Source: Balneola sp.
GTDB taxonomy: Bacteria; Bacteroidota; Rhodothermia; Balneolales; Balneolaceae
NCBI GenBank assembly: GCA_002694685.1
Contig: NZMW01000013.1
Location: 124,001 to 188,000, forward strand
Direction of reading: 5' to 3'
Length of the DNA stretch: 64,000 bases
Part shown: piece after piece, positions 17,593 through 25,552 of the stretch
Position numbering within the stretch: position 1 is the stretch's first letter
Layout: every line of letters begins with the position of its first letter
Program-made: the position numbers and the translations under genes
Notes under the pieces: generated by a model
Seen by the model: the letters and a program-made list of their open reading frames with translations, nothing else
What the model was told of the DNA's origin: nothing
Database searches by the model: none

Positions 17593-18251
17593 ACCACTAG
17601 GCAAGCATCTTTAACTTCAATTTCAGTCTTGTCATCCATAACCTTTTGATAAGCATTTGTCTGCTGACCTAGAATACTAAAGCTATTGGATTCCATAAGG
17701 GCGATTAACTCATCTGACTCATAAAGGGCGAAATTGTGCTTGGTGAATTCAAAATGTTCAACGGAGTGTCGAGGACGGTAGCCAACCAAAAAAGTGCCCT
17801 CAGGTTTTAATACTCTTCGGATTTCCTGCAGATGAAGAGCTGGTGGATTCAGAAAGTAGATGACATTGATGGCTATAATGCAATCAAATGTATGGTCTTG
17901 AAAAGGCAGGGAAGAGGTTTCTGAACACTGAATACTAAGTTTACCATCATCAATTAGACGCGAATTTCGATGTTCGGCTTCTTTGCACATATCTTCCGAA
18001 AAATCTACACCAGTGACATTTAAACCTGGTTCAACAGTAAAATACTGTGAGAAATGCTTCCCGTTCCCAAAACCGATTTCCAGCACTTTTTGATCTGGTT
18101 TTAGGTCAAGTAATTCAAAAGCGAGATCATATAGTCCCTGGTTTGATTCATTGAGGGCCTTAGCTACTTCAAGCCCTGTTTTTCCAGTGGGTTTTTTAAG
18201 CTGATTTGAAAGTTCTTTTGGGTCCATAAAATTGGGTATTAGATCAGCCAA
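17583..18251 (-). CDS. Class I SAM-dependent methyltransferase
   Basis: A 222-residue cytosolic methyltransferase. Motif I VLEIGFGNGKHFSQYF lies at about residues 55-70, the acidic loop ends in VTGVDFSEDM, and motif IV-like FDCIIAINVIYFL and the post-motif RRVLKPEGTFLVGYRP follow. It belongs to the broad UbiE/Methyltransf_11 group; the substrate cannot be told. It is a single minus-strand gene. Confidence 0.8.
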   Translation of the reverse strand: MADLIPNFMDPKELSNQLKKPTGKTGLEVAKALNESNQGLYDLAFELLDLKPDQKVLEIGFGNGKHFSQYFTVEPGLNVTGVDFSEDMCKEAEHRNSRLIDDGKLSIQCSETSSLPFQDHTFDCIIAINVIYFLNPPALHLQEIRRVLKPEGTFLVGYRPRHSVEHFEFTKHNFALYESDELIALMESNSFSILGQQTNAYQKVMDDKTEIEVKDACLVVKK

Positions 18252-18312
18252 TTGATGTAGGTATTCTTTCAGATGGTAAGGTAGAATAAAGTGGTAGACC
18301 TTAAAATCTATT

Positions 18313-18348
18313 TATAATAAAAAAAGCTATGCCGTGAAGCATAGCTTT
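18313..18348 (-). terminator. Terminator of the Bor-like lipoprotein gene
   Basis: On the minus strand AAAGCTATGC pairs with GCATAGCTTT (positions 18348-18339 and 18332-18323) with a 6-nt loop, followed by a T-run. It lies about 25 bp after the stop codon at 18373. Confidence 0.85.
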
Positions 18349-18372
18349 GGAAAAAGATCAAAAAAAGACGGA

Positions 18373-18819
18373 TTAATTATATTGAATAAATACCGTTTCA
18401 TTCTTTTTTATGGCTAAATCAGTGGCTTTTTGATAAGCTTCTTTCGTCTCCTCAACCGAAGCGTCTTTTGATAATGTGACGGTATTTTCAGAAGGACTAG
18501 TGATATCATTCGCCATTCCACCACCGGCTGCACAGGTCACCTTGATATTCATAGGAGTAACAAGGCTAAACGTAATTGCAGACACTAAACCGTTTAAAAA
18601 ACTGATTTGTGTTTCTACTTTTGCTACACCATTCGTGCATTTTTCAGAGGCATCGACTGTTGCAGGGGGGATTAACCCGTAAACAAAACTGAGTGCCCAT
18701 GGTTGTTCAATAACTTCATTTGAAGCTGCTTTCCCCGTTTCTACCGTTGCATGAAAACAACCCGTTAACGTAAAAGTTGAGATTAGTGTTAGTAAAAGAA
18801 TTGCTTTAGATATTTTCAT
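18373..18819 (-). CDS. Bor/Iss-like lipoprotein
   Basis: A 148-residue lipoprotein with signal peptide and lipobox LTGC (Cys at residue 21). The middle, with WALSFVYGLIP, a conserved Cys, then VETQISFLNGLVSAITF and TPMNIKVTCA, follows the pattern of the lambda-phage Bor and E. coli Iss serum-resistance lipoproteins (KTETQQTFVNGLLGFIT, TPLEARVYC). It carries about 45 extra residues at the C-terminus, which is rich in acidic and Lys residues and ends VFIQYN. No phage genes surround it. The likeness is judged by eye, and the role in this organism is unknown. Confidence 0.65.
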   Translation of the reverse strand: MKISKAILLLTLISTFTLTGCFHATVETGKAASNEVIEQPWALSFVYGLIPPATVDASEKCTNGVAKVETQISFLNGLVSAITFSLVTPMNIKVTCAAGGGMANDITSPSENTVTLSKDASVEETKEAYQKATDLAIKKNETVFIQYN

Positions 18820-18994
18820 AGTTGTACCCTCTATTAAGTTATATATTTAAAAATGCTGTTATAATAGTAACCCCATTAATAACAGTGGTTAAAATATGAA
18901 AATAGAATCCAAAAACAATTAGAAATAGAAACACGGTAGCATCTTCATAAGAATAGACGATAACTAAAACCCCAAAAGCATTCTTATTTGTTTA

Positions 18995-19432
18995 TCAAGA
19001 CCTTGCCTCGAAGGGTACAATAGTATCATGCTCAACATACTCTTTTAAATTTTTCAATAAAATGGCCCAGCAATATGAAGCCGTTTTAAAGTGAGTATTG
19101 CAAGAAGGCCAGCCGGTATGCTGGAAAGTTACTTCAGTTCCATCCTCCGCATCATTCAACTCAAACCCAAAGCTGGTAGGGTTCCAGTCTTTATCGGATT
19201 TAGTCATTCTAACATGGAATGAAGTATTGGTAACGGATTCAATGACCTCAGCATACCAGTCGTATTCCTCTCCAAAATAAAAGTTGTACTCACTCCCGAC
19301 TTTGGGTTCGCCTGAGCTTTTTAACGGCCACCAATTATTGAGATGCTCCGGTTTCGTGATCGCATCAAATACTTCCTTTTTGTCTTTTTTGATTACCAAA
19401 AAGTGGAAGATATCAAAGCTCTTTGCTTTCAT
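18995..19432 (-). CDS. SRPBCC/AHSA1-family protein (second of pair)
   Basis: A 145-residue protein of the START/Bet v1-like AHSA1 family: the N-terminal FHFLVIKKDKKEVFDAITKPEHLNNWWP and central EYNFYFGEEYDWYAEV segments fit, as does the final helix with AILLKNLKEYVEHD. It lies 10 bp after the first AHSA1 gene in an ArsR-type regulator operon. Such proteins bind small hydrophobic ligands; the ligand is unknown. Confidence 0.8.
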   Translation of the reverse strand: MKAKSFDIFHFLVIKKDKKEVFDAITKPEHLNNWWPLKSSGEPKVGSEYNFYFGEEYDWYAEVIESVTNTSFHVRMTKSDKDWNPTSFGFELNDAEDGTEVTFQHTGWPSCNTHFKTASYCWAILLKNLKEYVEHDTIVPFEARS

Positions 19433-19442
19433 GAGTGTAGTT

Positions 19443-20000
19443 TTAATTATCGGATAAGTTGGAAATCAGTTGTTCATACTCTTTCTCCAGCGGCATGTGG
19501 ACATTCCAAAAAGGCTTCGGGTCTTTATTATCCACACAGTCAATTAGGATAGAAAGATGAGTATGCCAGCCGGCACCAATTCCTGCTTTAGTATCAGAAT
19601 CTGTTGGTAATTTACGGTGAGTAAGCCTAAGCAGAACTTGTTCCTCACCGTGGGATTCCAGCTCAAAAGTGACTTCAGAACCTTCGCCATCACCTTCATC
19701 CCAAGTGTAGCTCAAAACGTGGGGGCGGTCATATTTGGTAACTACTCCCTTGGAAACCTGTCCTTCTTCCAAATCCTTATATTTTTCTGGAAGGGGGTCG
19801 TCTTCTTTGGATAGTCGTGAGTGATCAAATTCATGCGTTACCGTTCCGCCAACTTTCGGCTCAACATCACCGGCTGAAAGCCATTTTGCTTTAAATTCAG
19901 ATTCTGTCAAATATTTCCATACCTCCTCAGCTGATCCATTGAGAATGCGTTCAAAGCAAATGGTCCCCGGTTCTGTAAAAACTCCATGTTTCTTATTCAT
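19443..20000 (-). CDS. SRPBCC/AHSA1-family protein (first of pair)
   Basis: A 185-residue AHSA1-type protein with the typical start CFERILNGSAEEVWKYLTESEFKAKWLSAGDVEPKVGG and the strand YDRPHVLSYTWDEGD. It is encoded 7 bp after the ArsR-type regulator gene. The combination of an ArsR-family regulator with AHSA1 proteins is common across bacteria, and the regulator probably controls both. The ligand is unknown. Confidence 0.82.
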   Translation of the reverse strand: MNKKHGVFTEPGTICFERILNGSAEEVWKYLTESEFKAKWLSAGDVEPKVGGTVTHEFDHSRLSKEDDPLPEKYKDLEEGQVSKGVVTKYDRPHVLSYTWDEGDGEGSEVTFELESHGEEQVLLRLTHRKLPTDSDTKAGIGAGWHTHLSILIDCVDNKDPKPFWNVHMPLEKEYEQLISNLSDN

Positions 20001-20007
20001 AGCTCTA

Positions 20008-20331
20008 CTATTTGTTTGATGGTGAATTCAGATCGTTCATTAATGCTTCTAAAGCGTCCAGCTTCTGATCCCAGAACTTCTGATATCTTTTAAGCCACGC
20101 CATAACTTCTTGCAGTTTTTGAACGTCAGCCCTGCAATATCTCTTTCTTCCCTTTTTTCGGATTACAATTAAACCGCACTCGTTTAAAATTTTGATATGC
20201 TTTGATACCGCCGGACGGCTTATGTCAAACTTCTCTGCTATATCATTGACCGGCATAGATTCCCCGGCCAGAATATCAAAAATTTCTCTGCGAGTTGGAT
20301 CGGCAATGGCCTGGAATACATCTTGAGACAT
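20008..20331 (-). CDS. ArsR-family transcriptional regulator of the AHSA1 pair
   Basis: A 107-residue winged-helix regulator (VFQAIADPTRREIFDILAGE, then DISRPAVSKHIKILNECGLI, wing RKKGRKRYCRAD). Unlike arsR at 8137 it has no Cys-rich metal site, so it belongs to the metal-independent group that is usually paired with SRPBCC proteins. It is first in a three-gene operon, and two matching palindromes lie directly upstream. Confidence 0.88.
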   Translation of the reverse strand: MSQDVFQAIADPTRREIFDILAGESMPVNDIAEKFDISRPAVSKHIKILNECGLIVIRKKGRKRYCRADVQKLQEVMAWLKRYQKFWDQKLDALEALMNDLNSPSNK

Positions 20332-20346
20332 ACAATAAATAATTAC

Positions 20347-20388
20347 GTAACTGATTGGTTACAAATATATATGTAACTATTTAGTTAC
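20347..20388. promoter_or_regulatory. Tandem palindromic operators of the AHSA1 operon
   Basis: GTAAC-N6-GTTAC occurs twice, at 20347-20362 and 20373-20388, with centres 26 bp apart (about 2.5 helix turns), 16-57 bp before the regulator start. Two identical spaced sites suggest autoregulation by ArsR-family dimers. Confidence 0.65.
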
Positions 20389-20398
20389 GCAAATAAAT

Positions 20399-20806
20399 TT
20401 ATACTTCCTCGGAAAAACGACCAGAGGCTATAGCAGGAAATTGACTATATGAATTGTTGAAAAGATAGGTATAGGCAGGTATTGTATCGCCTTCAATAAC
20501 GACTGGAATAATCTCACGTTTAAACTCATTAGGCAGGTTGAATTGTGAGCCAATTCCTTCGTAATCGTCTAATTTTTGCAGGAGTTGTTCTTTATTCTGA
20601 GTTACTTCAAACAAATGACCATACACCTTGTTCTTTGAATCGGGGAGGTACACAGCTCCCGGATAGAAGCTAACTTGAAACAGGATGCCGGGGAAGTAAC
20701 CTTCTCCAATAAAAGTCTGTGTTGAATGAAGGTATCGTGCCACCGGGTTGTCGCAACCTTTCATCAATGTACCATATACAAAAAGCATGTTGGTTTCCTT
20801 TTTCAT
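20399..20806 (-). CDS. Gamma-glutamylcyclotransferase-family (YtfP-like) protein
   Basis: A 135-residue GGCT-fold protein with the phosphate-loop-like motif FVYGTLMKGC at about residues 9-18, the FPGILFQVSFYPGAVYL region and KLDDYEGIGSQF carrying the expected catalytic acid. The Met at residue 7 is an equally good start by family alignment. It probably acts on gamma-glutamyl amines or peptides. It precedes no obvious partner; the cupin gene lies 20 bp upstream and may be cotranscribed. Confidence 0.82.
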   Translation of the reverse strand: MKKETNMLFVYGTLMKGCDNPVARYLHSTQTFIGEGYFPGILFQVSFYPGAVYLPDSKNKVYGHLFEVTQNKEQLLQKLDDYEGIGSQFNLPNEFKREIIPVVIEGDTIPAYTYLFNNSYSQFPAIASGRFSEEV

Positions 20807-20826
20807 AATGAAAGAAGGTACTCTGA

Positions 20827-21123
20827 TTACCCTTGAGTTAGTAATACTAAAGCATCGTTAAGTGCGGCTACAGAGTGAGAAACTTCTGCAGGGATTTCAA
20901 TTTCATCGAACTGCTTGAGACGGGTATCTTTCTTTCCCTGGTGATACATCACTTCACCTTCCAACACTAATAACTTGGTAGGGTGATGGGCTTTATGATC
21001 CTCAAGTTTCATTCCCTTGTTAAAACCGAATACTAATACTTTAAAATGGTCTCCAATATGAAAGGACTTAGCAATAGGATGATTTGCCGTTTTTAACTGA
21101 TCTTTAATGGAATCAATGGTCAT
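20827..21123 (-). CDS. Small cupin-domain protein
   Basis: A 98-residue single-domain cupin. The DHFKVLVFGFNKGMKLEDHKAHHPTKLLVLEGEVMY stretch supplies the first cupin motif with its His residues, and LKQFDEIEIPAEVSHSVAALND supplies the second, with one His. Metal binding is likely; the activity is unknown. It sits just upstream of the GGCT gene on the same strand. Confidence 0.8.
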   Translation of the reverse strand: MTIDSIKDQLKTANHPIAKSFHIGDHFKVLVFGFNKGMKLEDHKAHHPTKLLVLEGEVMYHQGKKDTRLKQFDEIEIPAEVSHSVAALNDALVLLTQG

Positions 21124-21266
21124 AAATCGGTGGTTAAGTGAATTTGAACAAACATCTTACAAAAATGACTGCACTATTGCGAAATGTAGTCATTATTCAT
21201 CTTCAGTTTAAATCTCAGGAGGGCTTCCTTATCTACTGATAGAGTTACACGGAAATCAGGATAAAC

Positions 21267-21791
21267 TCAGATTTTGTTGTCTCTGAGATCTTTATGGAGA
21301 GAAGCTTCTTTTAGTTGTCGATTCTGAAGCAGGTAATCCAGATCGTTTCTGTTATCATACATCAACTGTTTATGGTAATAATTGATGTATTCACAGATAG
21401 CAAAAAGATTAGCAAAGATTGCCCAGCCAAATAGATTGTCACCATTTAAGCTTTTACCCGAGATGTACCACTGAATCAATAGAATAATCGGGATTAAACC
21501 TATGGCAACTCGATTATGCTTTTTAAAGGCCCGAAAACGGGATAAGATAGTTCGTTCAAAAATCGGTTTTTCATTCAGTGAAGAAAACTTCACCCACCAG
21601 TAGTATGTGCCTTGAAATAAGATGTAGCACATCAGTATGAGACCATAGGACAGAAAGATGTAATCCCAAAAGCCGTAATGGAAATTGATAAAAAGTAAAA
21701 TCCCAAAAAACATCACCACATTCATTCCTTCAACCTGGAAAGTCCACTGAAGGCGTTTTAGTAGCTTCTTTTTTTGGGATCCTAAAGACAT
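21267..21791 (-). CDS. Four-segment integral membrane protein, unknown
   Basis: A 174-residue inner-membrane protein I do not recognise. Four hydrophobic segments are visible: about 22-40, 44-64 (LSYGLILMCYILFQGTYYWW), 94-110 (VAIGLIPIILLIQWYIS) and 120-140 (LFGWAIFANLFAICEYINYY), with short basic ends. The second helix ends in aromatic residues, and the C-terminus is charged. It is a single gene between the cupin and the amidohydrolase. Confidence 0.7.
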   Translation of the reverse strand: MSLGSQKKKLLKRLQWTFQVEGMNVVMFFGILLFINFHYGFWDYIFLSYGLILMCYILFQGTYYWWVKFSSLNEKPIFERTILSRFRAFKKHNRVAIGLIPIILLIQWYISGKSLNGDNLFGWAIFANLFAICEYINYYHKQLMYDNRNDLDYLLQNRQLKEASLHKDLRDNKI

Positions 21792-21823
21792 AGAAAAAAT
21801 AAAGGCTGCATAGTGAATTTATT

Positions 21824-23140
21824 TTATTTATAAATCACACCATCTTTCATAACAAAAGAAACTCGTTCGAGTGTTGTTACATCTTCTAATGGATTATCAT
21901 CAGTTGCTATGATGTCAGCTAATTTTCCAGCTTCGATAGAACCAATTTGATCCTGCATTCCTAAAACGGTAGCTCCGGTCATAGTTGCACTTTTGATCGC
22001 TTCCATGGTGGGCATTCCAACTTCAGTCATGTATTGGAATTCTTTACCGTTTAGTCCGTGAGGAAATACTCCGGCATCGGTTCCAAATGCAATATTAACG
22101 CCTCTTTTGTAGGCCTCAGCAAATGTATTTTGGATCATAGGCCCAATCTCCAGTGCTTTAGGTACAACCAGTTCAGGATAATATCCATCAATTTGAGCTT
22201 TTTCTGCTACCCATTTTCCTGCTGAAATGGTAGGCACGTAATAAGTTCCCTTTTCAATCATAAGGTCCATGACTTCAGGAGTCATCTTTGTGCCGTGTTC
22301 TATGGTGAGCACTCCTGCTTCAACGGCACGTTTCATTCCCTCAGCGCCATGGGCATGAGCTGCCACGTGCATGCCGTATTCATTGGCTGTCTCAACAATG
22401 GCATTTAATTCATCCATAAAAAACTGTGGGGCATCACCGGATTTTGCAACACTTAATACTCCGCCCGTAGCCGTAATTTTGATATGATCGGCACCGTTCT
22501 TGTATCGTTGACGTACCGCTTCTCGTGCTTCAGCAACACCGTTTAATACACCATCAACAGGCTCCGGGCTTCCCATCAAATCTTCTTTCCAGCCATTAGT
22601 CGGATCGGCATGACCGCCGGTAGTAGCCAGTGATTTACCAACGGTGATAATTCTTGGTCCAACCACATATCCGCCTTTAATAGCATCTCTGAGCGAGATA
22701 TTAACTCCGGAACCTCCCAATTCCCGAACAGTTGTGAAACCAGCCATCAATGTTCGCTTCGAAAATAGAACTGAGCGATAGGCTTTATCGGCATCGTTAA
22801 AAGTGAAAGGCTCCAAATATTTAGCCGCATTTGTTTCACTTTCCAGGTGGACGTGTAAATCAATTAAACCGGGAAGAACCGTTTTTGATTTAAGATCTAT
22901 AATTTCATCTCCGTCTCTTCCATTTATATAACCGTTTTGGATACCGGTTATCTCATTTCCTTCAACGATGATACTTACCTCACTGCGCGGATTATCAGAG
23001 ATACCATCAATCAAAGTCCCTGCATGAATTATAGTCCGTTGTGCATGAGCAGAAAAAGATGTGAAAATCAGAATGATAAAGGAAAAGAAAAGTGTTTTGA
23101 TGTCCATGATAACTTTGATTGGTTCTTTGATTTGGCGCAA
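21824..23140 (-). CDS. Exported amidohydrolase (imidazolonepropionase/Xaa-Pro dipeptidase-like)
   Basis: A metal-dependent amidohydrolase of 438 residues with an export signal. Metal ligands are seen in LIDLHVHLE (H96, H98), HIKITATGGV, HVAAHAHG, IEHGT and FGTDAGV, in the expected order. The Met at residue 12 (23107), giving MDIKTLFFSFIILIFTSFSAHAQ, starts a normal signal peptide and is the more likely true start. Members of this subfamily hydrolyse dipeptides or cyclic amides; the substrate is unknown. It is divergent from the exchanger gene at 23277. Confidence 0.85.
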   Translation of the reverse strand: MRQIKEPIKVIMDIKTLFFSFIILIFTSFSAHAQRTIIHAGTLIDGISDNPRSEVSIIVEGNEITGIQNGYINGRDGDEIIDLKSKTVLPGLIDLHVHLESETNAAKYLEPFTFNDADKAYRSVLFSKRTLMAGFTTVRELGGSGVNISLRDAIKGGYVVGPRIITVGKSLATTGGHADPTNGWKEDLMGSPEPVDGVLNGVAEAREAVRQRYKNGADHIKITATGGVLSVAKSGDAPQFFMDELNAIVETANEYGMHVAAHAHGAEGMKRAVEAGVLTIEHGTKMTPEVMDLMIEKGTYYVPTISAGKWVAEKAQIDGYYPELVVPKALEIGPMIQNTFAEAYKRGVNIAFGTDAGVFPHGLNGKEFQYMTEVGMPTMEAIKSATMTGATVLGMQDQIGSIEAGKLADIIATDDNPLEDVTTLERVSFVMKDGVIYK

Positions 23141-23276
23141 TATAGGTAAATGAAGTCAAATAAAAGTGAGTCTCCGGACTTGTTAAGTATGGAAAATATT
23201 GGAGCTTCTTTATTCACTTTAGAGCTTTTTTTATGGTAATTTTGAAGTCTTTTTAATATCCACAAACAGAGGATTA

Positions 23277-24350
23277 ATGACGGTCTTATTATTCATCATT
23301 GGCTTGGTAACCTTGATTGGCGGGGCTGAGCTGTTTCTCAAGTCAGTAGATAAGTTTGGGCTTGCCTGGAGTGTTTCTCCCGTTGTTATGGGATTGACGG
23401 TTGTGGCATTTGCAACCGGCGCCCCGGAACTTGCCATCAGTTTGCAAGCGGCGGCAGATGGAAGGCCGGATCTTGTTTTGGGTAATATTCTGGGAAGTAA
23501 TATTGCGAACATTCTCCTTATTCTCGGTATTGCTGGGCTTGTGAAGCCGCTTAGGATAACCAATCGGATTATTAAAATTGATGTTCCGGTTGTGATAGGG
23601 ACGAGTGCATTGCTTTATGTTTTGGCTATGGATGGCCTGCTTACCTTAACCGATGGATTGATCATATTCGGTGGTCTTATTGCCTATTCGGTTTTTATGT
23701 ATACACAGATCAAGAAAGATCGTGATGCTAATAAAAAGAAGTCAGCTGATGAAAAACCAAAGCTTGATGAACCCCTGACAACTTTATTTTACGGCAAATA
23801 TATATTTCTTCTTTTAGGTGGGTTAGTATTAATTGTGATGGGATCTCGCTGGATGGTAGAAGCGGCCGTTGAAATAGCTGATATTTTGGGCATCTCAGAA
23901 TTAATTATTGGACTGACTATTGTTTCTATAGGAACCTCACTGCCTGAAGTTGCCACTTCACTTTCAGCAGTAAGAAAAGGAGATTCAGACACAGCGGTTG
24001 CCAATGTGATGGGAAGTAATCTTTATAATATTCTGCTCACTTTAAGTCTGACCATCATTGTAGCACCGGGGGCTTTAACCGTTTCTCCCGATGCCCTAAA
24101 CCTTGATATGCCATTCATGATCATTGTTGCATGCACATGTTTGCCTCTATTTTGGCCGGCCAAAGAATTGACCAGACCCGTAGCGAGCGGATTCCTGTTA
24201 TACTATGCGTTGTACATGGCCTACCTAATTCTAATATCTATAGGGCATCCTTTTCAGGAGACAATGGAGTGGGGGATGCTATGGATTGTAATTCCGATAA
24301 CGGTGGTCTTAGCCACTGTTAAATTTATTGGGCACCTTAGAAACCGATAA
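23277..24350 (+). CDS. Calcium/sodium antiporter (YrbG/CaxA family)
   Basis: A 357-residue inner-membrane cation exchanger with about ten helices in two halves. The paired alpha repeats are visible: GAPELAIS with GNILGSNIANILLILG in the first half, and GTSLPEVATSL with NVMGSNLYNILLTL in the second. A charged cytosolic loop (about residues 140-165) lies between the halves. It exchanges Ca2+ for Na+ (possibly with K+). Confidence 0.92.
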   Translation: MTVLLFIIGLVTLIGGAELFLKSVDKFGLAWSVSPVVMGLTVVAFATGAPELAISLQAAADGRPDLVLGNILGSNIANILLILGIAGLVKPLRITNRIIKIDVPVVIGTSALLYVLAMDGLLTLTDGLIIFGGLIAYSVFMYTQIKKDRDANKKKSADEKPKLDEPLTTLFYGKYIFLLLGGLVLIVMGSRWMVEAAVEIADILGISELIIGLTIVSIGTSLPEVATSLSAVRKGDSDTAVANVMGSNLYNILLTLSLTIIVAPGALTVSPDALNLDMPFMIIVACTCLPLFWPAKELTRPVASGFLLYYALYMAYLILISIGHPFQETMEWGMLWIVIPITVVLATVKFIGHLRNR

Positions 24351-24445
24351 GGTTTTTCTTTTAGTCGCTAAGTAACTGTAACGTTTACTGTTGCTATTTA
24401 AGATCCGATTGTTATATTCGTGTAGAGAGTAATGATTCGGGTACT

Positions 24446-25531
24446 ATGAAAAAGCTCCTTCCAATATTATTTACATCCACATTTCTACTGATTGGCTGCG
24501 ATTTATTTGACAGCGCTAGCTCATCTAAAAAGAAAGAAATAGAACCCTTTTTCTGGGGTAGCGAGAAGTCATTTCCGGATTTAGCTCCAAGAATTTGGGT
24601 GTCTCCCAACGATCATATCTTCGCAGGGGGCGATTCTGCTTGGTTTTTATCAACAGATTATGGAGAAACGTTTTCCGAATTTGATGTACCTGATGAGGTT
24701 CTGAGTTTTGCCGTTAAGAAATATGGGCAAACGTATTATGGGAAAGGGCAGGTACTTTCTGATTTTTACATTATCGCAGGTGATACACTGGATCGGCCTT
24801 TTTTTGGTGGCGCTTTTAATCTTTACACTTCAAAAGATGGGAATAATTGGGCGAAAATTTCAGGTCCTTTTCAGATGTTTGACTTCATAAAGCATCAGGA
24901 CTTAATGTATGTTGGAGAGCAAAATGGAGTAGTAGTACACAACTTAAGTACAGGAGAAGAATATGCTGCTGAGTTCCAATTTGATGGTGAGAATAGTCTT
25001 TATGTTCAAGAGCTGAAAGTAAACAGTAAGGGGGCAATATTTGCGGGGACTTTAGATGCTATTTACAGATCAAAAGATCAGGGGCGGTCGTGGGAATTAG
25101 TTACAGAAGAGATTTCTGAACGCTTTTACTGGGTAGAAAAAATCATCATTGAAGATGAAGTAATGTATGGTGTTGGCTCGAAAATATTGAAGTCCACCGA
25201 TTCTGGGGAGAACTGGACCATTTCAGACTATACAATGGAAAACTATGAAGAAGGGGAAATTGAACAACTGTTTATAACTGATTTTGATATATCTGCAGAT
25301 GGATATAAATATACCATTAATTACTTAGGCTTCTTTATAAATAGTGAAAAACAGGATAACCTGTTTAAGTTTTATGGTCCCGAAAAATATGAACGTTTCT
25401 CTGAAGACCTTCCAATGAACTACAGTGAAGTGCATTCTTTTAGGAATGGAGGAGTACTGATATTAAGCACCAGCAATTACTTTTATCGGGTTGGAACCAG
25501 GAATAGTGATTCAAAGTACTGGATACAGTGA
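24446..25531 (+). CDS. Lipoprotein with Asp-box (BNR) repeats
   Basis: A 361-residue surface or periplasmic lipoprotein (lipobox LIGC, Cys at residue 19). At least four Asp-box motifs of the form S-x-D-x-G-x-x-W/F are seen (STDYGETF, SKDGNNW, SKDQGRSW, STDSGENW), so a beta-propeller like sialidase or YCF48 proteins is expected. No sialidase catalytic residues were identified, so a binding role is more likely. It is a single gene that converges with the GH20 gene 21 bp away. Confidence 0.75.
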   Translation: MKKLLPILFTSTFLLIGCDLFDSASSSKKKEIEPFFWGSEKSFPDLAPRIWVSPNDHIFAGGDSAWFLSTDYGETFSEFDVPDEVLSFAVKKYGQTYYGKGQVLSDFYIIAGDTLDRPFFGGAFNLYTSKDGNNWAKISGPFQMFDFIKHQDLMYVGEQNGVVVHNLSTGEEYAAEFQFDGENSLYVQELKVNSKGAIFAGTLDAIYRSKDQGRSWELVTEEISERFYWVEKIIIEDEVMYGVGSKILKSTDSGENWTISDYTMENYEEGEIEQLFITDFDISADGYKYTINYLGFFINSEKQDNLFKFYGPEKYERFSEDLPMNYSEVHSFRNGGVLILSTSNYFYRVGTRNSDSKYWIQ

Positions 25532-25552
25532 TTTTTTCTTATCAATACTTTA

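Noticed and set aside
18373-18819. Prophage remnant suggested by the Bor-like gene
   Set aside because: No integrase, structural or lysis genes or attachment repeats are present around it.
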